DNA of 64,000 nt from Pseudomonas fluorescens (GTDB taxonomy: Bacteria > Pseudomonadota > Gammaproteobacteria > Pseudomonadales > Pseudomonadaceae): positions 2,480,001 through 2,544,000 of the forward strand of contig NZ_CP038438.1 in NCBI RefSeq assembly GCF_004683905.1, written 5' to 3'. The notes beneath the pieces are model-generated. The model saw only the letters and a list, made by a program, of their open reading frames with translations. It had not been told where the DNA came from and searched no databases. Each line of letters starts with the position of its first letter. Position 1 is the first letter of the stretch. A program made the position numbers and the translations under genes. This document shows positions 15,947-26,692 of this stretch, piece by piece.

Positions 15947-16003
15947 ATCTCGACCCTGCCCAATCCATGTAGGAGCTGCCGCAGGCTGCGATCCTTTGAT
16001 CTT
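15891..16003. repeat. Paired REP element, type C
   Basis: Inverted arms GATCGCAGCCTGCGGCAGCT and AGCTGCCGCAGGCTGCGATC flank a 30-40 base centre. The left arm is inside the end of the ArsR-type gene and supplies its last codons; the stop (15944-15946) is in the centre. Confidence 0.9.
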
Positions 16004-16060
16004 GAGCTTCTGCCCGACGAGGTGCGCTTCTGGCTCCTTGTAACCCCGTGCTCGGACCTA

Positions 16061-16080
16061 TACTGTATATCCACACAGTA
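16061..16080 (+). promoter_or_regulatory. LexA (SOS) box
   Basis: TACTGTATATCCACACAGTA: CTG-N10-CAG with perfect TACTG/CAGTA ends and A/T-rich left centre, as in strong gammaproteobacterial LexA sites. It ends 13 bases before the start codon of the radical SAM gene, so LexA would block transcription start or early elongation. Confidence 0.85.
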
Positions 16081-16093
16081 AAGAGCCCGCGCC

Positions 16094-17314
16094 ATGCAAA
16101 TCATCGACAAGCTCAGCATTCTCGCCGACGCCGCCAAGTACGACGCCTCCTGCGCCAGCAGCGGTGCGCCCAAGCGCAGCTCCGAAGGCAAGAGCGGGTT
16201 GGGCTCGACCGATGGCATGGGCATCTGCCACAGCTACACGCCGGACGGCCGTTGCGTGTCGCTGCTGAAAATCCTCCTGACCAATTTCTGTCTCTACGAC
16301 TGCCAGTATTGCGTCAACCGTCGCTCCAGCGATGTGCCGCGCGCACGCTTCACCCCCGAGGAAGTGGTCACGCTGACCCTGGATTTCTACCGGCGCAACT
16401 GCGTCAGCGGGCTGTTTCTCAGTTCGGGGATCATCCGTTCGGCGGACTACACCATGGAACAACTGGTGCGCGTGGCGAAGCTGTTGCGCGAGCAGCACGA
16501 GTTTCGCGGCTACATTCACCTCAAGACCATTCCCGAGGCCGATCCGGCATTGATCGAGGAGGCCGGGCGCTACGCCGATCGCCTCAGCGTCAATATCGAA
16601 CTGCCCACCGACGCCAGCCTGCAAACCCTGGCGCCGGAGAAGCAGATCGGTTCGATCAAGCAGGCAATGAACACCATTTACACCGGCGTACAAACGGTGC
16701 TCAACGAACCGCGTTCGGCAAAATTCGCTCCCGCCGGGCAGAGCACGCAAATGATTGTCGGCGCCGATGACACCGACGACAGCACGATCCTGCACAGCGC
16801 CCAGTCGCTGTATGGCAACTACCGCTTGCGGCGCGTCTACTATTCGGCCTTCAGCCCGATTCCCGACAGCCCGAAAAGCGTGCCACTGGCCGCGCCACCG
16901 CTGATGCGCGAACACCGTCTGTATCAAGCCGATTTCCTCTTGCGCAGCTACGGCTACAGCGCCGATGAGTTGCTCAAGGGCCCTGGTAATCTGGCGCTGG
17001 ATATCGATCCGAAACTGGCTTGGGCGCTGCAGAATCGCGAGGTGTTTCCGCTGGACCTGAACCGCGCCGAGCCGTCGCTGATCGCACGAATCCCCGGCAT
17101 CGGCCTGCGTACCACCGAACGTCTGGTGCAATTGCGCCAGCAACGGCGCATTCGCTACGAAGATGTGGCGCGCATGCGTTGTGTGTTGGCCAAGGCCAAG
17201 CCGTTCATCATCACCAGCGACTACCACCCGCAACAGGCCGAAGTCACCAGTCATATGCTTTACCAGCAACTGCGCGACCGGCCGCAGCCGCAGCAGATGG
17301 GGTTGTGGGGATGA
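16094..17314 (+). CDS. Radical SAM putative DNA-repair protein with helix-hairpin-helix (TIGR03916 type)
   Basis: A 406-residue iron-sulfur enzyme. The radical SAM motif is NFCLYDCQYCVNRR with Cys66, Cys70 and Cys73 (CX3CX2C). Near residue 325 is a helix-hairpin-helix DNA-binding element (LIARIPGIGLRTTERLVQLR). This family is annotated as putative DNA modification/repair protein and nearly always sits next to the TIGR03915 family, as here. ATG 16094 is 13 bases after a near-consensus LexA box, which predicts induction by DNA damage. It overlaps the next gene by 4 bases (ATGA). The reaction it catalyses on DNA is not known to me. Confidence 0.85.
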   Translation: MQIIDKLSILADAAKYDASCASSGAPKRSSEGKSGLGSTDGMGICHSYTPDGRCVSLLKILLTNFCLYDCQYCVNRRSSDVPRARFTPEEVVTLTLDFYRRNCVSGLFLSSGIIRSADYTMEQLVRVAKLLREQHEFRGYIHLKTIPEADPALIEEAGRYADRLSVNIELPTDASLQTLAPEKQIGSIKQAMNTIYTGVQTVLNEPRSAKFAPAGQSTQMIVGADDTDDSTILHSAQSLYGNYRLRRVYYSAFSPIPDSPKSVPLAAPPLMREHRLYQADFLLRSYGYSADELLKGPGNLALDIDPKLAWALQNREVFPLDLNRAEPSLIARIPGIGLRTTERLVQLRQQRRIRYEDVARMRCVLAKAKPFIITSDYHPQQAEVTSHMLYQQLRDRPQPQQMGLWG

Positions 17315-18279
17315 TCAATCTCGATTGCGACGACCTGTTCGACACCTGGCGCCAGCAGGCACGCTGGCTGCTCAGCCATGAAGTCGACCCGAGTCTGGTG
17401 AGCTGGGCGTCGGAAGGGGTGAGCGATCTGTTTGCCAGTGACGTTTCGGTGCCCGAGGGGCAGGGGCCGTTTCAGGCACGCATCCCCCGTGCACTGCTCG
17501 ACACCCTGGAGCAAGCCGCACGCTACCGGGGCGACCAGCGCTGGAGTCTGTTGTATGAAGTGCTGTGGCGAGTCAGCCATGGCGATCGCACGGCGATGAT
17601 GGCCGGCGACAAGCTCGGCAGCGAGTTGCAGCGGCGGATCAAGCAGGTGCAGCGCGAAGCCCACCATTTGCATGCGTTCGTGCGTTTCATCGAACGCCCG
17701 CAGGATCAGCCAGGCCCGCAATACGTCGCGTGGCACGAACCGGCCCACGACATCCTGCACAGTGCCAGCGAACATTTCATCGGACGCATGGGCCGGCATC
17801 GCTGGTTGATCGCCACGCCGCGTGACGGGGTTTATTACGACGGTGAACAGTTGATTCATCAGCGCCAGTGCCCGGTGGAATGGCAGCAACTGGCGCAGAA
17901 CGTCGATGACCCGCATGGCGAGCTATGGCTGACCTATTACAGCCACATCTTCAACCCGGCGCGATTGAACGAGAAGGTCATGCAAGGGCATTTGCCGGTA
18001 CGGTTCTGGAAGAATCTGCCGGAAGGGGAGTTGATTCCCGGGCTGATTACCCAGGCGCGCACGGGCAAGCAGCAGAACGGACAGGCCAGCGGGATTGCCG
18101 CGCGAGCCGGCAAGCGGATTGCCTTGAAACAGGATGAGCCTGAGCAGGTCGATCAGCGGGTTGCCGACGCCATCAGCAGACCAAAACCGGCAAAGGTCAC
18201 CCCCGAGACTTTTGCCGCCAGCCAGGATCCTTTCGGGCTCGACAGCCAGCCTTTGGCCGCATTGGCGAGCAGGGCGTAG
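17311..18279 (+). CDS. TIGR03915-type (DUF4130) putative DNA-metabolism protein
   Basis: A 322-residue partner of the radical SAM protein and translationally coupled to it. The family core runs from about residue 75 to 265: LLYEVLWRVSHGD, REAHHLHAFVRF, ASEHFIGRMGRHRWLIATPRDG and LWLTYYSHIFNPARLNEKVM. In other bacteria this core can be fused to a UdgX-like uracil-DNA glycosylase; no such domain is present. The last 42 or so codons, after KRIALKQDEPEQVDQRV, run antisense through the 3' end of the lysE gene (127-base overlap) and look like an extension past an older end. SOS control is inherited from the upstream LexA box. Confidence 0.8.
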   Translation: MINLDCDDLFDTWRQQARWLLSHEVDPSLVSWASEGVSDLFASDVSVPEGQGPFQARIPRALLDTLEQAARYRGDQRWSLLYEVLWRVSHGDRTAMMAGDKLGSELQRRIKQVQREAHHLHAFVRFIERPQDQPGPQYVAWHEPAHDILHSASEHFIGRMGRHRWLIATPRDGVYYDGEQLIHQRQCPVEWQQLAQNVDDPHGELWLTYYSHIFNPARLNEKVMQGHLPVRFWKNLPEGELIPGLITQARTGKQQNGQASGIAARAGKRIALKQDEPEQVDQRVADAISRPKPAKVTPETFAASQDPFGLDSQPLAALASRA

Positions 18280-18761
18280 CTGCCGTGCACCAGAATTACC
18301 AGCACCGCGTAAGAGGCCACCAGTTTGAAGAACTGCGGGTAAAAAGCCTGTTCAGTGTCGATGAACTGCGGGAATACGGCCAGAAAGAAGAAGATCGCTT
18401 TCGGATTGAGAAACTGCAGGGACGCGGCTTCGAGAAAACGGTAGCCCGGACGAGAAGGGCGAACCTGCTGCAGGCTACGGAAACGATCTGAACGCCAGCT
18501 CTTGAAGCCCAAGTACAACAGGTATGCAGCTCCGGCGTATTTCAGCACGGTAAACGCCTCGGCCGAGGCGCTGAGGATCAAGCCGACGCTGGTGGCGCTG
18601 AGGGCAGCCACCACGAACGCGCCCGAGGCGATGCCCAGAATGCCGGGTACTGCGCCGGTCCAGCCCAGGCGCACGGCGTTGGACAGGGTCAGCACCACGC
18701 CCGGGCCGGGGCTCAAAATGGTCAGGGCGGCGAACAATACAAAGAGTCCGTAGCTGTGCAT
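18153..18761 (-). CDS. LysE/RhtB-family amino acid exporter
   Basis: A 202-residue inner-membrane protein of the LysE type with about six helices. It has the N-terminal family motif LTILSPGPGVVLTLSNAVR and the mid-protein FLNPKAIFFFLAVFPQFID. ATG 18761 follows GGAG with 8-base spacing. The gene is divergent from a GcvA-like LysR gene 105 bases away, the usual arrangement for exporter and regulator. Its 3' end overlaps the TIGR03915-type gene by 127 bases on the other strand. The exported amino acid cannot be read from sequence. Confidence 0.88.
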   Translation of the reverse strand: MHSYGLFVLFAALTILSPGPGVVLTLSNAVRLGWTGAVPGILGIASGAFVVAALSATSVGLILSASAEAFTVLKYAGAAYLLYLGFKSWRSDRFRSLQQVRPSRPGYRFLEAASLQFLNPKAIFFFLAVFPQFIDTEQAFYPQFFKLVASYAVLVILVHGSYALLANAAKGWLSSPKGSWLAAKVSGVTFAGFGLLMASATR

Positions 18762-18866
18762 GATGTTGCTCCGTCGAATCGCGTATCTGCGTGCGGGCAG
18801 ATTGGCGTGGCGGCAACGCGCTGACAAACGCTTTAAATGCAGTGCATATGTAACTAAATTAGACCC

Positions 18867-19745
18867 ATGAAAAATTCACTTCCCCCGCTCAATGCGGTTC
18901 GCGCCTTCGCTGTGGCTGCTCGTCATCAGAGTTTCAGCCTGGCGGCCGACGAGCTGCATGTCAGCCATAGTGCGGTCAGCCGCCACGTCAAATTGCTTGA
19001 AGAACATCTGGGCGTTTTGTTGTTTGAACGGCGCATCAGGCAGTCGCTGCTGACGCCGGCGGGTGAGCTTTTTTATCAGCAAGTCAGCGCCGGTCTGGCG
19101 CAGATTGCCGACGCCGCTGCCGAGTTGAGGCGACAGGCAGCGCGGCCGACGATCACGATCAATGTCCGGCCGTCCTTCGCCCTGTTATGGCTGACGCCTC
19201 GTTTGGCGGACTTTTCGGTGCAGCATCCGCACATCGACACCCAGGTCGTCACGCAGACCCAGTCGCCGGATCCGGCCCGCGACGATTTCGACATTGTCAT
19301 CCGCCGGGGCCGTGACGATTGGGCGCCGACGCTGGAGGCGCACGCGTTGTTCGAGGATGAATTGGTCATGGTCGCGGCGCCGGCATTGATTGAGCGACTG
19401 CCACTGACAAATCTCGCCGGCCTCAGTGCGCATACCTTGCTGACCGTCAGGGCGCGGCGTGAAGACTGGCACCACTGGGCCATGCATTTTGGCCAGAGCC
19501 AGAGCAGTAGCCAGGTGATCCGCCAGTTTGATTACATGCACCGGGTGCTGGAAGCGGCCGTGGCGGGCGAGGGCATCGCGCTGTGTCCGACTACTTTGCT
19601 CGGCACACATTTGTCGAGTGGTCGCCTGATCTGTCCGTTGCCGGATCTGCGCATGCCGCTGCCACGCTATTACTACGGCGTTGCCCCGCAAGCGTCGGCG
19701 CACACCAAAGTGTTGATTGAGTGGCTACAGCAACAGCGCCCATGA
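18867..19745 (+). CDS. LysR-family regulator (GcvA-like)
   Basis: A 292-residue LysR-type regulator of the GcvA subgroup: LPPLNAVRAFAVAARHQSFS at the N-terminus, HTH segment SHSAVSRHVKLLEEHLG, then an effector domain (TITINVRPSFALLWLTPRLA). It is divergent from the lysE gene and probably activates it in response to the exported amino acid. A bidirectional-looking terminator follows directly. Confidence 0.85.
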   Translation: MKNSLPPLNAVRAFAVAARHQSFSLAADELHVSHSAVSRHVKLLEEHLGVLLFERRIRQSLLTPAGELFYQQVSAGLAQIADAAAELRRQAARPTITINVRPSFALLWLTPRLADFSVQHPHIDTQVVTQTQSPDPARDDFDIVIRRGRDDWAPTLEAHALFEDELVMVAAPALIERLPLTNLAGLSAHTLLTVRARREDWHHWAMHFGQSQSSSQVIRQFDYMHRVLEAAVAGEGIALCPTTLLGTHLSSGRLICPLPDLRMPLPRYYYGVAPQASAHTKVLIEWLQQQRP

Positions 19746-19780
19746 AAAAGCCCCCATCGATCACTCGATGGGGGCTTTTG
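19746..19780. terminator. Terminator between LysR gene and ilvE
   Basis: AAAAGCCCCCATCGA pairs with TCGATGGGGGCTTTT around a 4-base loop; runs of A on one side and T on the other let it work for both converging genes. Confidence 0.9.
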
Positions 19781-19799
19781 TGCATCAGCAGCCGTCAGA

Positions 19800-20819
19800 T
19801 CAAACCTTGACGATCCAGCCCGCTGGCGCTTCGATGTCGCCGGTCTGCACGCCAGTCAGCTCTTTGTAGAGCTTCTGGGTGACCGGGCCGACTTCGGTTT
19901 CGCTGTGGAACACGTGCAGGTGGTCGTTGTAACTGATCCCGCCGATCGGGGTGATCACCGCCGCGGTACCGCAGGCGCCGGCTTCCTTGAAGTCCGACAG
20001 TTTGTCGATCAGCACGTCGCCTTCAATCACTTCCAGACCCAGACGGGTTTTCGCCAGTTCGATCAGCGACAGACGGGTGATGCCTGGCAGCACGGATGGC
20101 GAGTTCGGGGTGATGAACTTGTTGTCGTGGGTGATCCCGAAGAAGTTGGCCGAACCGACTTCCTCGATCTTCTTGTGGGTCAGCGGATCCAGGTAGATGG
20201 CGTCAGCGAAGTGCGCTTTCTTGGCCTGGGAGCCCGGCATCAGGCTGGCGGCATAGTTGCCACCGACCTTGGCCGCACCGGTGCCTTGTGGGGCGGCGCG
20301 GTCGAAGCTGGAGATCTGGAAGTTGTGCGGAGTCAGGCCGCCCTTGAAGTAGGCGCCGACCGGGATCGCGAATACCGAGAAGATGAACTCCGGCGCGGTA
20401 CGCACGCCGATGTTGTCACCCACGCCGATCACGAACGGACGCAGGTACAGCGCGCCGCCGGTGCCGTATGGCGGGATGAAGCGCTCGTTGGCGCGAACCA
20501 CTTCCTTGCACGCTTCGATGAACTGCTCGGTCGACACGTGCGGCATCAGCAGGCGAGCGCAGCTGCGTTGCATGCGCGCGGCGTTCTGGTCAGGACGGAA
20601 CAGGTTGATCGAGCCGTCCTTGCAACGATAAGCCTTCAGGCCTTCGAAGCACTGCTGGCCATAGTGAAGGGCAGTCGAGCCTTCGCTGATGTGCAGCACG
20701 TTGTCTTCGGTCAGGGTGCCTTTGTCCCACTCGCCATTGCGAAAGTACGACAGATAGCGTTTGTCGGTCTTGATGTAGTCAAAACCCAGCTTGTCCCAAT
20801 TGATGCTTTCGTTACCCAT
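19800..20819 (-). CDS. ilvE: Branched-chain amino acid aminotransferase IlvE
   Basis: A 339-residue class IV PLP aminotransferase that interconverts leucine, isoleucine and valine with their 2-keto acids. Diagnostic parts include HYGQQCFEGLKAYR, the PLP-lysine segment GTGAAKVGGNYAASL and the cofactor-phosphate segment VLPGITRLSLIEL. ATG 20819 follows GAGGGTG. It lies next to the bkd operon, which oxidises the keto acids IlvE can make, although a 235-base gap with a REP pair separates them, so co-transcription with bkd is possible but not shown. Confidence 0.92.
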   Translation of the reverse strand: MGNESINWDKLGFDYIKTDKRYLSYFRNGEWDKGTLTEDNVLHISEGSTALHYGQQCFEGLKAYRCKDGSINLFRPDQNAARMQRSCARLLMPHVSTEQFIEACKEVVRANERFIPPYGTGGALYLRPFVIGVGDNIGVRTAPEFIFSVFAIPVGAYFKGGLTPHNFQISSFDRAAPQGTGAAKVGGNYAASLMPGSQAKKAHFADAIYLDPLTHKKIEEVGSANFFGITHDNKFITPNSPSVLPGITRLSLIELAKTRLGLEVIEGDVLIDKLSDFKEAGACGTAAVITPIGGISYNDHLHVFHSETEVGPVTQKLYKELTGVQTGDIEAPAGWIVKV

Positions 20820-20964
20820 GACACCCTCTATCACTGAACAACCGTCGAAACGGTTCAAGGCTTCTGACGTTTTTTTGGATGGGCACAACAATACTTCATT
20901 CTTGCGCGGTTTCGCAGCCCGGACTATCGGATGACAGGCAGATAAATCGTGTCGGCCTCAAGAA

Positions 20965-21032
20965 TTCGCGAGCAAGCCCGCTCCCACATTTTGAAATGCA
21001 TTCCCATTGTGGGAGCGGGCTTGCTCGCGAAG
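20965..21032. repeat. Paired REP element, type B, inside-out orientation
   Basis: Arms CGCGAGCAAGCCCGCTCCC and GGGAGCGGGCTTGCTCGCG with the outer and inner ends swapped relative to the usual pair. Same orientation as the elements at 45872 and 49516. It lies between lpdV and ilvE. Confidence 0.9.
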
Positions 21033-21054
21033 GGGCCATTACAGCCACCCACCA

Positions 21055-22428
21055 TCACAGATGCAACGCATGCCCCAAAGCACGCAACGCCGCTTCCTGC
21101 ACCGCTTCACCCAGGGTCGGATGCGCATGAATGGTGCCGCCGATGTCTTCCAGGCGCGCGCCCATTTCCAGACTTTGCGCGAACGCGGTCGACAACTCGG
21201 AAACGCCAACCCCGACCGCTTGCCAGCCGACAATCACATGATTGTCGCGACGCGCGACCACGCGCACGAAGCCGCTTTTCGATTCCAGGGTCATCGCCCG
21301 GCCGTTGGCAGCGAACGGGAAGCTGGAAGCGATGCAGTCCAGCCCCGCAGCCTTGGCCTCGTCCGGGGTCTGGCCGACCACCACCAGTTCCGGATCGGTG
21401 AAGCACACGGCGGCGATGGCGGTCGGGTTGAATTCGCGGGATTTGCCGCTGATCAGTTCGGCAACCATTTCGCCCTGAGCCATGGCGCGGTGCGCGAGCA
21501 TCGGTTCGCCGCTGAGGTCGCCGATGGCGTAGACGTTGCGCATGCTGGTCTGGCAGCGGCTGTCGATCTTGATCGCCGAGCCGTTCATGTCCAGGTTCAG
21601 CGCTTCAAGGTTCCAGCCCTGCGTATTCGGCTTGCGACCGACCGCCACCAGCACCTGATCGGTTTCCAGATTGAGGGTGTCGCCGTTCGGGTCACGCACC
21701 TGCAAGGTGCCGTCGAAACCCAGCACGCTGTGCTTGAGATAGAGCTTCACGCCCAGTTGCTTCAGTGCTTCGTGGACCGGTTGGGTCAGCTCGGCATCGT
21801 AGGCCGGCAGGATACGATCCTGCGCCTCGACCACGCTGACCTCGGCGCCGAGCTTGCGGTAAGCAATGCCCAGCTCCAGACCGATATAACCGCCGCCCAC
21901 CACCACCAGACGTTTGGGTACGGACTTCGGTGCCAGCGCTTCGGTGGAGGAGATGATCGGCCCGCCGATTGGCAGGATCGGCAGGTTGACGCTGGTCGAA
22001 CCGGTGGCCAGCACCAGATGTTCGCACTGGATCCGCGTATCGCCGACTTCCACGGTTTTGCCGTCGATGACTTTGGCCCAGCCATTGATGACCTGGACCT
22101 TGTTCTTTTTCAGCAGTGCGGCGACGCCGGTGGTCAGGCGATCGACGATGCCGTCCTTCCACTCGACGCTCTTGCTGATGTCGAGGGTTGGTGCCGAGAC
22201 GCTGATGCCCAGCGCCGAATGCTCGCTGTGATGGCGGGTCTGGTGGAACTGCTCGGCCACGTGAATCAACGCTTTCGATGGAATGCAGCCGATGTTCAGG
22301 CAAGTGCCGCCCAGCGATTGGCCTTCGACCAGAATCGTCGAAATGCCCAGTTGCCCGGCGCGGATCGCCGTGACGTAACCGCCGGGGCCGCCGCCGATAA
22401 TCAGCAGCGTGGTGTTCAAGGTTTGCAT
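21055..22428 (-). CDS. lpdV: Dihydrolipoyl dehydrogenase LpdV (E3 of branched-chain keto acid dehydrogenase)
   Basis: A 457-residue FAD disulfide oxidoreductase that reoxidises lipoamide of BkdB with NAD+. It has the FAD motif [19 protein letters not shown], the redox-active disulfide [13 protein letters not shown], the NAD fold [20 protein letters not shown] and the C-terminal active-site [13 protein letters not shown]. It begins 4 bases after bkdB and is the last gene of the bkd operon, a specialised E3 rather than the general Lpd. Confidence 0.95.
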   Translation of the reverse strand: MQTLNTTLLIIGGGPGGYVTAIRAGQLGISTILVEGQSLGGTCLNIGCIPSKALIHVAEQFHQTRHHSEHSALGISVSAPTLDISKSVEWKDGIVDRLTTGVAALLKKNKVQVINGWAKVIDGKTVEVGDTRIQCEHLVLATGSTSVNLPILPIGGPIISSTEALAPKSVPKRLVVVGGGYIGLELGIAYRKLGAEVSVVEAQDRILPAYDAELTQPVHEALKQLGVKLYLKHSVLGFDGTLQVRDPNGDTLNLETDQVLVAVGRKPNTQGWNLEALNLDMNGSAIKIDSRCQTSMRNVYAIGDLSGEPMLAHRAMAQGEMVAELISGKSREFNPTAIAAVCFTDPELVVVGQTPDEAKAAGLDCIASSFPFAANGRAMTLESKSGFVRVVARRDNHVIVGWQAVGVGVSELSTAFAQSLEMGARLEDIGGTIHAHPTLGEAVQEAALRALGHALHL

Positions 22429-22432
22429 TGCA

Positions 22433-23713
22433 TCACTCCACAAACAGGGTTGCGGGTTGTTCGATCAAGCCACGAATGGCCTGGATGAAGAGCGCCGCGT
22501 CCATGCCGTCGACCACGCGGTGATCGAAGGAGCTGGAGAGGTTCATCATCTTGCGGATCACCATTTGGCCTTTGACGACCATTGGCCGTTCGACGATTTT
22601 GTTCACGCCGACGATCGCCACTTCCGGCAGGTTCAGCACCGGGGTGCTGACGATGCCGCCCAGCGCACCGAGGCTGGTGAGGGTGATGGTCGAGCCGGAT
22701 AATTCGTCGCGGCTGGCCTTGCCATTGCGTGCGGCATTGGCCAGACGCGAGATTTCCGCGGCGCTGTCCCACAGGCTGCGCGCTTCGGCGTGACGCACCA
22801 CCGGCACCATCAGGCCGACATCACTTTGCGTGGCGACACCGACATGCACTGCGCCGAGGCGGGTGATGACCTGGGCTTCGTCGTCGTAACGGGCGTTCAT
22901 CTGCGGGAAGTCACGCAGGGCGACGACCAGTGCGCGGACCAGGAACGGCAGCAAGGTCAACTTGCCCCGGCTGGCACCGTGTTTTTCATTCAGATGCGCG
23001 CGCAGTTCTTCGATGGCGGTGACGTCGATTTCCTCGACGTAGCTGAAGTGCGCGGCACGCTGAGTGGCGTCCTGCATGCGCTGGGCGATCTTGCGGCGCA
23101 TGCCGATCACTTGAATCTGTTCTTCATCGTGACGCTGGGCGTACGCGGCGGTTGCCGGTGCCGAAGCGTTTGATTGACCCTGGGCCAAATAAGCGTCGAG
23201 GTCTTCGTGCAGCACACGACCGGCCGGGCCAGTGCCGCGTACCAGACGCAGCTGAATGCCCAGATCCAGCGCATGTTTGCGCACGGCCGGCGAAGCCAGC
23301 GGACGTTCATCAGCCTCGCGGGCAACCATCGGGCCTTGGCAAACCGGTGCGGAACGCGGTGCAGCAGCGGCGGCAGGTTTGCTCTCGACTGCGGCTTCAA
23401 CTTTCGACGCAGCAGGTGCCTCTTTCGTAGCAACCGGTGCTGGTGCGGCGGATTCCTTCAGGTTTCCGGCGCCTTCAACTTCGATGCTGATCAGCACACT
23501 GCCGACCGCCATCACTTCACCCGGCTGACCGCCGAGCGCAATCACCTTGCCGTGGACCGGCGATGGAATATCGACCATTGCCTTGTCGGTCATCACGTCC
23601 GCCAACACCTGGTCTTCAACCACCAGATCGCCAACCTTGACGTGCCACTGCGACAGTTCGACTTCTGCGATGCCTTCGCCGATGTCCGGCATCTTGATAA
23701 CGTGCGTGCCCAT
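22433..23713 (-). CDS. bkdB: Branched-chain keto acid dehydrogenase E2 (lipoyl acyltransferase)
   Basis: A 426-residue core subunit. Domains in order: lipoyl domain ([13 protein letters not shown], lipoylated Lys near residue 44), an Ala/Pro-rich linker, the E1/E3-binding domain ([15 protein letters not shown] to HEDLDAYL) and the catalytic acyltransferase domain with the active site [12 protein letters not shown]. It transfers the acyl group from BkdA to CoA. The gene abuts bkdA2 with no gap and is followed by lpdV. Confidence 0.95.
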   Translation of the reverse strand: MGTHVIKMPDIGEGIAEVELSQWHVKVGDLVVEDQVLADVMTDKAMVDIPSPVHGKVIALGGQPGEVMAVGSVLISIEVEGAGNLKESAAPAPVATKEAPAASKVEAAVESKPAAAAAPRSAPVCQGPMVAREADERPLASPAVRKHALDLGIQLRLVRGTGPAGRVLHEDLDAYLAQGQSNASAPATAAYAQRHDEEQIQVIGMRRKIAQRMQDATQRAAHFSYVEEIDVTAIEELRAHLNEKHGASRGKLTLLPFLVRALVVALRDFPQMNARYDDEAQVITRLGAVHVGVATQSDVGLMVPVVRHAEARSLWDSAAEISRLANAARNGKASRDELSGSTITLTSLGALGGIVSTPVLNLPEVAIVGVNKIVERPMVVKGQMVIRKMMNLSSSFDHRVVDGMDAALFIQAIRGLIEQPATLFVE

Positions 23714-24772
23714 TCAGACCTCCATGACCCGTTTCAACGCCGCGCCCACTCGGGACGGCCCTGGGAAATACGCCCACTCTTGCGCGTGCGGGTAGGGGGT
23801 GTCCCAACCGGTGACGCGTTCGATCGGCGCTTCCAGGTGGTGGAAGCAATGCTCTTGCACCAGTGACACCAGCTCGGCGCCGAAACCGCAGGTGCGGGTG
23901 GCTTCGTGTACCACTACGCAGCGGCCGGTTTTCTTCACCGACTTGACGATGGTTTCCAGGTCCAGCGGCCACAGGCTGCGCAGGTCGATGACTTCAGCGT
24001 CAACGCCGGATTCTTCGGCGGCCACTTGCGACACGTACACGGTGGTGCCGTAGGTCAGCACGGTCACGTCCTTGCCCGGACGGGTGATCGCGGCGACGTC
24101 CAGCGGCACGGTGTAGTAACCGTCCGGCACCTGGGCTTGCGGGTGTTTCGACCACGGGGTTACCGGACGGTCGTGGTGGCCGTCGAACGGGCCGTTGTAC
24201 AGGCGTTTCGGCTCTAGGAAGATCACCGGGTCATCGTTTTCGATGGAGGCGATCAGCAGGCCCTTGGCGTCGTACGGGTTGGACGGCATCACGGTGCGCA
24301 GGCCACAGACCTGGGTGAACATCGCCTCGATGCTCTGGCTGTGGGTCTGACCGCCGTAGATCCCGCCGCCACATGGCATGCGCAGGGTCATCGGCGCGGT
24401 GAACTCGCCGGCCGAGCGATAACGCAGGCGCGCGGCTTCGGAAATGATCTGGTCGGAAGCCGGGTAGACGTAGTCGGCGAACTGAATCTCGGCCACCGGG
24501 CGCAGGCCGTAAGCGCCCATGCCCACCGCAACACCGACAATGCCGCTTTCAGAGATCGGCGCGTCGAATACCCGCGAGGTGCCGTACTTGGTCTGCAGGC
24601 CTTCGGTGCAACGGAACACGCCGCCGAAGTAGCCGACGTCCTGACCGAACACCACCACATTATCGTCACGCTCAAGCATCACATCCATGGCCGAGCGCAG
24701 GGCCTGGATCATGGTCATGGTGGTCGTGGTCATGGCGGTTTCCAACTGAATATTGTTGTTGTGATCGTTCAT
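23714..24772 (-). CDS. bkdA2: Branched-chain keto acid dehydrogenase E1 beta
   Basis: A 352-residue E1 beta subunit. The transketolase pyrimidine-binding region includes VVVFGQDVGYFGGVFRCTEG and MPCGGGIYGGQTHSQS; the C-terminal domain has EVIDLRSLWPLDLETIVKSV. The long N-terminus (MNDHNNNIQLETAM) matches P. putida BkdA2, so the start at 24772 is kept. It pairs with BkdA1 to form the thiamine-diphosphate decarboxylase of leucine, isoleucine and valine breakdown. Confidence 0.95.
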   Translation of the reverse strand: MNDHNNNIQLETAMTTTTMTMIQALRSAMDVMLERDDNVVVFGQDVGYFGGVFRCTEGLQTKYGTSRVFDAPISESGIVGVAVGMGAYGLRPVAEIQFADYVYPASDQIISEAARLRYRSAGEFTAPMTLRMPCGGGIYGGQTHSQSIEAMFTQVCGLRTVMPSNPYDAKGLLIASIENDDPVIFLEPKRLYNGPFDGHHDRPVTPWSKHPQAQVPDGYYTVPLDVAAITRPGKDVTVLTYGTTVYVSQVAAEESGVDAEVIDLRSLWPLDLETIVKSVKKTGRCVVVHEATRTCGFGAELVSLVQEHCFHHLEAPIERVTGWDTPYPHAQEWAYFPGPSRVGAALKRVMEV

Positions 24773-24773
24773 G

Positions 24774-26194
<1,421 letters not shown>

Positions 26195-26692
26195 ATGCGC
26201 AAACTGGACCGTACCGACATCGGCATTCTCAACAGCCTTCAGGAGAACGCGCGCATCACCAACGCCGACCTCGCGCGCTCGGTGAACCTGTCGCCGACGC
26301 CGTGTTTCAACCGGGTCAAGGCGATGGAGGAATTAGGGCTGATTCGCGAGCAGGTGACGCTGCTGGATGCCGATCTGCTGGGGCTGCATGTGAACGTGTT
26401 CATTCACGTCAGCCTGGAGAAACAGGTCGAGGAGGCGTTGCAGCATTTCGAAGAGGCGATCTCCGACCGCCCCGAGGTGATGGAGTGCTACCTGATGGCC
26501 GGCGACCCGGACTATCTGATCCGGGTGCTGGTGCCGACGATTCAGGCGCTGGAGAGGTTCATGATGGACTTTCTGACCAAGGTGCCGGGGGTGGCGAATA
26601 TCCGCTCGAGTTTTGCCTTGAAGCAGGTGCGCTACAAGACGGCGTTGCCGTTGCCGGCGAATGGTTTGACGCTGGGACTTAAAGCTTGTTGA
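26195..26692 (+). CDS. bkdR: Lrp/AsnC-family activator BkdR
   Basis: A 165-residue Lrp-type regulator. The DNA-binding part is [20 protein letters not shown] with [18 protein letters not shown]; the RAM ligand domain follows ([18 protein letters not shown]). It is divergent from bkdA1 and by position and length matches BkdR, which senses L-branched-chain amino acids. Its end overlaps the convergent metallo-hydrolase gene by 14 bases. Confidence 0.93.
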   Translation: MRKLDRTDIGILNSLQENARITNADLARSVNLSPTPCFNRVKAMEELGLIREQVTLLDADLLGLHVNVFIHVSLEKQVEEALQHFEEAISDRPEVMECYLMAGDPDYLIRVLVPTIQALERFMMDFLTKVPGVANIRSSFALKQVRYKTALPLPANGLTLGLKAC

